A stretch of DNA of 64,000 bases from contig JAFEUB010001787.1 of assembly GCA_024529925.1 (NCBI GenBank), positions 610,001 to 674,000 of the forward strand, written 5' to 3'. Positions 59,816 to 64,000 of this stretch are shown here, one piece after another (positions within the stretch are counted from its first letter, which is position 1; every line of letters begins with the position of its first letter). The position numbers were made by a program, and so were the translations under genes. The notes beneath the pieces are model-generated. The model worked only from the letters and a program-made list of their open reading frames with translations, ran no database searches and was not told where the DNA came from. The DNA is from Ophthalmolycus amberensis (Eukaryota; Chordata; Actinopteri; Perciformes; Zoarcidae).

Positions 59816-60909
59816 GTCTCTTTCAGCCTCTTTCAGTCTCTTTCAGCCTCTTTCAGCCTCTTTCAGTCTCTTTCAGCCTCTTTCAGTCTCTTTCAGCCTC
59901 TTTCAGCCTCTTTCAGCCTCTTTCAGTCTCTTTCAGCCTCTTTCAGTCTCTTTCAGTCTCTTTCAGCCTCTTTCAGTCTCTTTCAGTCTCTTTCAGCCTC
60001 TTTCAGTCTCTTTCAGCCTCTTTCAGCCTCTTTCAGCCTCTTTCAGTCTCTTTCAGCCTCTTTCAGTCTCTTTCAGCCTCTTTCAGTCTCTTTCAGCCTC
60101 TTTCAGACTCTTTCAGTCTCTTTCAGTCTCTTTCAGCCTCTTTCAGTCTCTTTCAGCCTCTTTCAGTCTCTTTCAGTCTCTTTCAGCCTCTTTCAGTCTC
60201 TTTCAGCCTCTTTCAGTCTCTTTCAGTCTCTTTCAGCCTCTTTCAGCCTCTTTCAGTCTCTTTCAGTCTCTTTCAGCCTCTTTCAGTCTCTTTCAGTCTC
60301 TTTCAGCCTCTTTCAGTCTCTTTCAGCCTCTTTCAGTCTCTTTCAGTCTCTTTCAGTCTCTTTCAGCCTCTTTCAGTCTCTTTCAGTCTCTTTCAGCCTC
60401 TTTCAGTCTCTTTCAGTCTCTTTCAGTCTCTTTCAGTCTCTTTCAGCCTCTTTCAGTCTCTTTCAGTCTCTTTCAGCCTCTTTCAGTCTCTTTCAGTCTC
60501 TTTCAGCCTCTTTCAGTCTCTTTCAGTCTCTTTCAGTCTCTTTCAGTCTCTTTCAGTCTCTTTCAGCCTCTTTCAGTCTCTTTCAGTCTCTTTCAGTCTC
60601 TTTCAGCCTCTTTCAGTCTCTTTCAGTCTCTTTCAGCCTCTTTCAGTCTCTTTCAGTCTCTTTCAGCCTCTTTCAGTCTCTTTCAGTCTCTTTCAGCCTC
60701 TTTCAGTCTCTTTCAGTCTCTTTCAGTCTCTTTCAGTCTCTTTCAGTCTCTTTCAGCCTCTTTCAGTCTCTTTCAGTCTCTTTCAGTCTCTTTCAGCCTC
60801 TTTCAGTCTCTTTGAGTCTCTTTCAGTCTCTTTCAGTCTCTTTCAGTCTCTTTCAGCCTCTTTCAGTCTCTTTCAGTCTCTTTCAGCCTCTTTCAGTCTC
60901 TTTCAGTCA
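59816..60909 (+). repeat. 10-bp-unit tandem array (TTTCAGYCTC), about 109 copies
   Basis: An almost perfect head-to-tail array of TTTCAG(C/T)CTC spanning 1.09 kb. Nearly all variation is a C/T choice at position 7; single exceptions are CAGACTC near 60107 and TTTGAGTCTC near 60810. There is no length variation between units. None of the three plus-strand frames has a stop within the unit, so the array creates a spurious 366-residue frame of SLFQSLSVSF repeats. That frame has no coding support beyond the repeat. The minus (nrxn2-sense) strand is GA-rich (GAGACTGAAA) and contains TGA in every unit. Confidence 0.98.
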
Positions 60910-61100
60910 CTCAGACACTGAAACACGGGGAGATAGGGTTGAAGTGTTCCTAAGTCTCCCTTTAAGTAGTTTCCTGCACGGCATTTACAACAGCACTTAA
61001 AAAAGTGGAATTCCTTCACTTTACACAACTCACTACAATCATGAATGAGTTGCTAGGATGAACAATTTATGCAATGTTAATGATGGTTGGTGAATATTTT

Positions 61101-61134
61101 GTGTGTGTTTTTGTGTGTGTGTGTGTGTGTGTGT
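61101..61134 (+). repeat. (GT)n microsatellite
   Basis: GTGTGTGTTTTTGTGTGT followed by further GT units; an imperfect dinucleotide tract. Confidence 0.92.
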
Positions 61135-64000
61135 AAATCCTACTGCCTGGGGCTGCTCAGATCAATAAAGACACGAGGTTAAGATGAGAACTGTAAATAT
61201 TAGGGGAAGTAGATGGTAGATTCCCGGTCAGATTGCTTTGGTCGGCGGAAATAAACTAGGAAACAAGTGAAGTGCTTCATGAAGTCAATTACTCTCATTG
61301 CTCAAATACATTCCTCAAAGTGAAAAAGGTCAATGGCATGAAAGAGACACTGTTTTACACAATATTATCATGTATGCAAAACTGAATCAATGGTTATTAA
61401 TCGCTGCTGCGGATGATTATGAAGCCGTTTAAATTCTAGCTCCTAGATGGAAATAAATTGCTTTTTAAAATCTACAACGAGCTATTAGAACACCAAGAGA
61501 GAGATGGGATGCTACGGACAATCATTTACCTGAGTGACAAGAATACAGTCAATAATTAAGATTTTGTGACTTAAAAAAAACACCAAAAAAGTTAACCGAA
61601 CATGCACAATTTTCCAATAATTGTCACGCAGGTTTGCAGTAAACAACAAGTGCTTTTTATATTAATAAGTAGCGTCTAATGATCTCATATAGCTCCAGAG
61701 CTGAGAAGTGCACACAACCGCCATAATGCATAATGCAGCAGATGATGAATAATGAAATGTTTGACTCACTTTCTTCTGACCTTTAGTCCGCATCTCACCG
61801 GGGCGAGTGCTTTCATAATCGCACATGATGGAGGATGAAACATGTACGCTGTGTTGTTGCAATCACTCCGGGCAGAAGCACATGCATTAACATTGCACCC
61901 TGCAAGGCTCTCATCACATTCCACTTATGCAGGGATGTGGTGCACTATTGCAACGACTGCCAAATCATTAATGCGCTATTTTAAAGGCAGAGGTAAACAC
62001 AGCAGAGCTCATGTTGTTTGTGACTGCATGTGAGTGCTCAAAAAAAAAAAAATGCATTTCTTTGCAAGTGACGGTTACAAAGTTACTAATAAAGCATTGA
62101 AGCCGTCTCCCGCAGTGACGGCTGTGTTCGTATTTGAGTTTTTTTTGTTTACAAGGTGACATCACAGACTTCAAAGACCTCAGTTTGAACTAAATGAAAA
62201 GGGAAAAAAGGCTTTGGGCTCCGTCTCCTCCAGAGACACATCTCTCTAACACGAGATACAAAGAGACGGAGCGAGGCCGGACACACACAAGCTACCACCA
62301 ACAACCTACTCCTTCCAGGTCATTAACAATTACTAACACAGCCATAACATCAGAAGTGCCCAGTAGAATACCTTGTATGTTTTTAGATGAGTTAAAGCAT
62401 GGCGGCGTGATTACACACAAAGTCCAGGCAAATTTGAGCCAGCGACACCAATGATGCGAGTACAGTGACGATGGATACAGTGAATACAGCTCGGTGTGTG
62501 GCTCTGGGTGATGTTATCAACCCAGACCAGGACAGCATTTGGTTTGATTTCGGCATATCTGGGACTTCCACAACACGTGCAAAAGAGCAAAAGTTTGGCA
62601 ATGGTTGCAGAGCGTTGTCTGTATCCATGGAGGTAAGCCCCGCCTCCTCTCGAGTTAAGCAAATGAACACTTTGTGTTTCGTGGGCCAAAATTCGCTTTG
62701 TGTACGGTGTGAAGACACGATTAGAACAGTGGCCGGGGATTCACTCGCTATTATTGCTATCGTCAGCAGATCTCTTGAATTGCTGAGGCTCTAAACGACG
62801 TTCGACAGACGCAAATCTTAAAAAACGACTCATCAATAGTTTCATTTCAGTATTTCTGGCAGAAGGACGGTGTGTGTGGGATCGAGTAAGAATAAAGTAC
62901 AGTGTGTGTGAAGAAACCATGGAGCTCTACGCCAGGCTTTGGATACACACAAACTCAATTTGGATATTCGTAGGATTTGTTGACAAACTTGTTGTAACCA
63001 CTTTTCAAAAATACTTGGACTTTGGATGTTTTGGAGATTCAAACTAGACTGAGATTCTTTCCAGCTCTGACTTGATATCTGTGAAATTGTTTTAAATGCA
63101 TAAAACTATGCATTCTCATTTTGCTTCTCATTTAACTAAGTTGAAATTTGGAAAAAAACTCACATTCACCACAAAAACCTTCAATTTGTACGGAGGATGG
63201 AGTCCGATATAGAAACAAGAGTTATGCATGTGGCAGCTCCCGGTCCCTGTGCTCATGTACACAATACCGAGGCTCATAAAATACCCGCGCTGCATTGGCT
63301 TTCTGACATATTTAAGATACGATTTATTATAATGTAGTTCTGTCTGTGTGAACACGTGCGGGTAGTCGGCTCGCCAGGTGTGACCCGGCAACCACAGCAG
63401 GTGATGAACGCTGCTGGCTTGCTGTCACCACAGCAACCCGACCGTGCCAGATCAGAGAGCCGCCAACACACACACACACACACATATTGTCTGCAGAAGA
63501 ATCAATGGTCTCACTAAAAAAGGAGAGTAGTAGCATTGTGATTGTGCTGTCAACCAGCAGAAACAATTCTTTACGTCAGTCTTTGGCACGTACACACTTT
63601 TAAAATACGACACACACTCCATTATAGATAAAAGCATGAACACACACGTGTAGATATATAAACCCTCCATACAAATGCATGCACCACTATCCTCTCTGAC
63701 TGCTGCATCTACAGTCGCACCTTAACACGGCTACATCTTTTCACTACAAAGTGAAGATCGAAACGTCCTCATACGACAGTTACGAAACTCAGTGTAAAAT
63801 GTGTGAAATCACTAAAAGGAAAAATAAATTGTATAGCTTTTTGTCTTTCACACAACACATAAAACCCAATAACAGCTCAAATGTTAGCAGCAGAAATGCT
63901 AACAGTGGGGAGCAATTTCCAACCTCCCATGACCTAGTGGAGTGTGAATGTTTCTAAACTCTAACACAGGAAACTCTGCAGAGAACAATTTTCTCTACAC

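Larger units (their letters stand above)
46149..64000. other. 5'-most nrxn2 intron in the window (at least 17.8 kb, open-ended)
   Basis: No upstream neurexin exon was recognised here; peptide motifs expected just upstream (ITYKWPPNDRP, RADRLA) were not seen in either orientation. The interval holds a 1.6-kb hAT relic at 49632-51259, several repeat fragments, a (CA)n/poly-G cluster at 53066-53961, a perfect inverted repeat at 56156-56191, a SINE-like copy near 58085-58470 and a 10-bp array at 59816-60909. The parts 46600-49100, 51300-52900, 54700-56100 and 61200-64000 show no gene that I can support. Confidence 0.6.

Noticed and set aside
59715..60815. 366-codon open frame of SLFQSLSVSF-type repeats
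   Set aside because: It is produced by the 10-bp TTTCAGYCTC array, which has no stop in any plus-strand frame. There is no non-repeat protein sequence, splice context or known domain.

Overview
This window is vertebrate, almost certainly teleost fish, genomic DNA. Coding sequence is sparse and split by GT-AG introns of 5-15 kb. Intergenic and intronic DNA is rich in (CA)n, (TA)n and poly-G/poly-C tracts, and several repeats resemble families familiar from teleost genomes (a tRNA-derived SINE, Tol2-like hAT elements, MITE-like repeats). There are no bacterial-style operons, and most open reading frames are chance openings or lie opposite real exons.

The one gene I can support is the 3' end of a neurexin on the minus strand, best matched to neurexin-2 (nrxn2; the 2a/2b paralogue cannot be decided here). 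Five coding exons were placed from splice sites, reading phase and protein similarity. In transcript order they are 46148-45977 (central part of the last LNS/laminin-G domain), 30867-30778 (the 90-nt splice-site-4 cassette), 20930-20605 (end of the LNS domain and Thr-rich stalk), 15534-15456 (79-nt acidic stalk exon) and 6178-5286 (rest of the stalk, transmembrane helix, cytoplasmic tail ending in EYYV, and stop). The phases join without error and give 1560 nt (519 codons plus stop). The upstream exons (start of the last LNS domain, the beta first exon, all alpha exons) were not found, so the gene should continue beyond base 64000. The 3' UTR should run from 5285 towards about 3000.

Region by region: 1-2500 holds a 25-bp-unit satellite of about 47 copies, with hAT-like end fragments; 3000-6178 is the terminal exon; 6179-45976 is the set of introns around the stalk and SS4 exons, carrying a SINE, a nested pair of MITE-like elements, a decayed protein fragment and microsatellites; 46149-64000 is the 5'-most intron seen, with a 1.6-kb Tol2-like hAT relic that has an intact 8-bp target duplication, a cluster of (CA)n/poly-G tracts, a perfect 17-bp inverted repeat, and a 1.1-kb array of a 10-bp unit.

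The exons together encode the part of neurexin that binds postsynaptic ligands (LNS6, tuned by SS4), a glycosylated stalk, and the membrane anchor and PDZ-binding tail that attach it to presynaptic scaffolds. The most interesting inferences are: (1) skipping the 79-nt stalk exon would give a stop four codons into the last exon, predicting a stable secreted neurexin; (2) a cluster of UUAA/UAAUAAA motifs lies just downstream of the SS4 exon, as expected for STAR-protein control; (3) the two tandem arrays repeat an RNA-processing signal in every unit, AATAAA in one and a consensus 3' splice site in the other, both on the strand antisense to nrxn2; (4) two perfect short-loop inverted repeats look like template-switch events.
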